DNA of 64,000 nucleotides, taken from the NCBI RefSeq assembly GCF_004283175.1, contig NZ_RXNW01000003.1, forward strand, positions 124,001-188,000, given 5' to 3'. A model generated the notes under the pieces. It made no database searches. It was not told the DNA's origin and saw only the letters and a list, made by a program, of their open reading frames with translations. A program made the position numbers and the translations under genes. Below, piece by piece: positions 62,894 through 64,000 of this stretch. Within the stretch, counting starts at the first letter, position 1, and every line of letters begins with the position of its first letter. The stretch comes from Legionella longbeachae (GTDB lineage Bacteria > Pseudomonadota > Gammaproteobacteria > Legionellales > Legionellaceae).

Positions 62894-63549
62894 ATATTAA
62901 AAACAGCACTTAATGCAACTAAACCCAAATTGATCAATGGTGTCAATATGATACTCAGGGCCCCAGTAAATACTAAAAGTATTAGAATAAAAAATCCGTA
63001 AGGTTCAATTTTTTCATAGGCGATGGCTTGTTTAGGAGGCAAAAGACTACTTACTACTCTGCTGCCATCTAAGGGAGGAATAGGAAGCAAATTTAAAGTC
63101 GCTAAAATCAGGTTGATCAATATCCCAGCTTGAGCTGTAGCATAAAGAAAAAGTACAGGCATCGAGGAGCCTGGATTAAGCATTAGTGAAATTTTATAAC
63201 ATCCAGCCCATAAAAAAGCCATAAGTATGTTTGCAAAAGGCCCTGCCAGAGTAACAAAAATCATGTCCCGGCGAGGGTGGCGAAATTGCCTCCAGTTAAT
63301 GGGAACTGGTTTGGCATATCCAATTACAAAATTAAATTGAGTCAAAATACCGACTAACAAAGGAATGAGCAATGTACCTATAGGGTCAATATGGCGTATA
63401 GGATTTAAGCTTAAACGACCAAACATTTTTGCAGTGGTATCCCCACATCGAAAGGCTACGTAAGCATGAGCTGCTTCATGTAAGGTAATTGCAAGCAAAA
63501 TAGGAATAGCCCAAATACATATTTTTTGAATTAAAGTAAATTCCAACAT
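62890..63549 (-). CDS. Site-2-protease-like M50 metalloprotease
   Basis: This is an integral-membrane zinc protease of 219 residues. The zinc motif HEAAH lies at residues 24-28 in the first half of a helix. [19 protein letters not shown] near 157-175 supplies the third ligand Asp in the second conserved helix. Six hydrophobic segments are expected. It lacks the PDZ domain of RseP, so it belongs to the small YwhC-like group of S2P proteins. Substrate unknown. It is upstream of pdxB, and the two overlap by 4 bp. Confidence 0.9.
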   Translation of the reverse strand: MLEFTLIQKICIWAIPILLAITLHEAAHAYVAFRCGDTTAKMFGRLSLNPIRHIDPIGTLLIPLLVGILTQFNFVIGYAKPVPINWRQFRHPRRDMIFVTLAGPFANILMAFLWAGCYKISLMLNPGSSMPVLFLYATAQAGILINLILATLNLLPIPPLDGSRVVSSLLPPKQAIAYEKIEPYGFFILILLVFTGALSIILTPLINLGLVALSAVFNI

Positions 63550-63893
63550 TAAAAATGACTCATAATCAAAGTACTCTGATTCTAACGAATAGTGACTTCA
63601 AATAACAAGTAAAAAATAGGTCAAAATATGCTCATCATTGATATTGTTTTTTAAAATCTTAGATTGAGGAGGGGGCGGCGGCTAATCAGGACGACATATC
63701 CACAATACGTCCCCATGATTCCAGAGGGGTAGAATGAAACATCCGCAAGACAAAGAAAAATCAGAAATTTATTTAATTTTTACAATAAAATAAAGTGCCT
63801 CAAGCCAATAAGTTCAAATAAAATTCAATAAGTTGATTGATTGATCTTGCGGTGATAGAATGCGAGCCAAATTTAACTAGTCTAGGAGAGAAA
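63550..63893. other. Divergent intergenic region at the right end
   Basis: This region separates the leftward M50 gene and the rightward partial gene, so it should contain both promoters. The rightward promoter is clear (next entry). A short GC-rich patch (GGGGGCGGCGG near 63668) stands out from the AT-rich background. No coding frame is supported. Confidence 0.5.
63833..63861 (+). promoter_or_regulatory. Sigma-70-type promoter of the right-end gene
   Basis: TTGATT at 63833-63838 and TAGAAT at 63856-63861 are spaced by 17 bases. The start would lie near 63868, about 26 nt before the ATG at 63894. Confidence 0.65.
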
Positions 63894-64000
63894 ATGCCAT
63901 TGTTAAATCAATTATCATCTGAAATGAAAGATGCTTTGGGTAAAGTGGGGGCTCTGTCAACCCAATATGAAATACTGGCTGAAAAAAGCAAAAGTGAATC
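63894..64000 (+). CDS. Partial unidentified gene running off the window
   Basis: This open frame begins with ATG at 63894, 3-4 bases after AGGAGAG, and runs to the window end. The 35 visible residues (MPLLNQLSSEMKDALGKVGA then LSTQYEILAEKSKSES) are hydrophilic and helical, with no signal peptide. I do not recognise it. The promoter just upstream makes it a real gene. Confidence 0.7.
   Translation, partial: MPLLNQLSSEMKDALGKVGALSTQYEILAEKSKSE

Overview
The window looks like chromosomal DNA of a Legionella species. It is AT-rich. Its genes combine a gammaproteobacterial core set with Legionella-type families: two EnhA-type L,D-transpeptidase lipoproteins, a DotI/IcmL-like secreted protein, a short type II secretion LspC, and several small secreted proteins with no clear relatives elsewhere. 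I saw no rRNA, tRNA, CRISPR array, prophage or intact insertion sequence. The window opens inside a SulP transporter gene and closes inside an unidentified gene.

Layout. 1-4600, minus strand: SulP transporter (partial), ttcA, tolC and a PCMT-type methyltransferase. 4.9-9.7 kb, plus strand: kbl-tdh (threonine to glycine), ettA and an EnhA-like lipoprotein, followed by a hairpin-rich repeat region. 10-16.7 kb: an icmL-like gene and hutG on the minus strand, divergent from a tightly coupled plus-strand run of SDR, hutI, a DUF3298-like gene and an OPT peptide transporter. 17-24.5 kb, minus strand: valS and an RND pump with its adaptor. 24.7-30.8 kb, plus strand: three small secreted proteins, then glyA-nrdR-nusB-thiL-pgpA and an AI-2E-family membrane protein. 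31-39.3 kb: an outer-membrane barrel, an unidentified 469-residue protein, nadE, a SWIM-Snf2 helicase and a DUF2147 protein. 39.4-42.9 kb: dnaB, alr, a 17-kDa-antigen-like lipoprotein and a small membrane protein. 43.2-48.8 kb: dapE-dapD and a metB-type gene on the minus strand, lspC plus a Sel1 lipoprotein on the plus strand, and mutY on the minus strand. 49-54.7 kb: a hypothetical gene, a Deg-type protease, an isochorismatase-family hydrolase, an SDR, flgM (minus), cytochrome c5 and a second EnhA-like gene. 54.9-61.2 kb, plus strand: coaX and a short division/cell-wall cluster mraZ-rsmH-ftsL-ftsI-murE. 61.3-63.5 kb, minus strand: a small secreted protein, pdxB and an M50 protease.

How the genes work together. 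Much of the window concerns amino-acid use (threonine and histidine breakdown, peptide import, one-carbon metabolism through glyA) and envelope building (dapD/dapE, alr, murE, ftsI, two L,D-transpeptidases). This suits a bacterium that lives on amino acids.

The clearest regulatory result is at 53-54 kb. A stand-alone flgM gene has an exact match to the enterobacterial sigma-28 (FliA) promoter consensus 31 nt before its start codon. About 800 bp away, the EnhA-like gene at 54137 has a second promoter of the same type. Both sites are read directly from sequence and suggest a small flagellar-regulon outpost that ties an envelope enzyme to motility control. Other readable control sites are MraZ-type GTGGAG repeats behind a good promoter at mraZ, a palindrome over a -10 element between hutG and the hutI run, and three 11-bp tandem repeats before the SulP gene.
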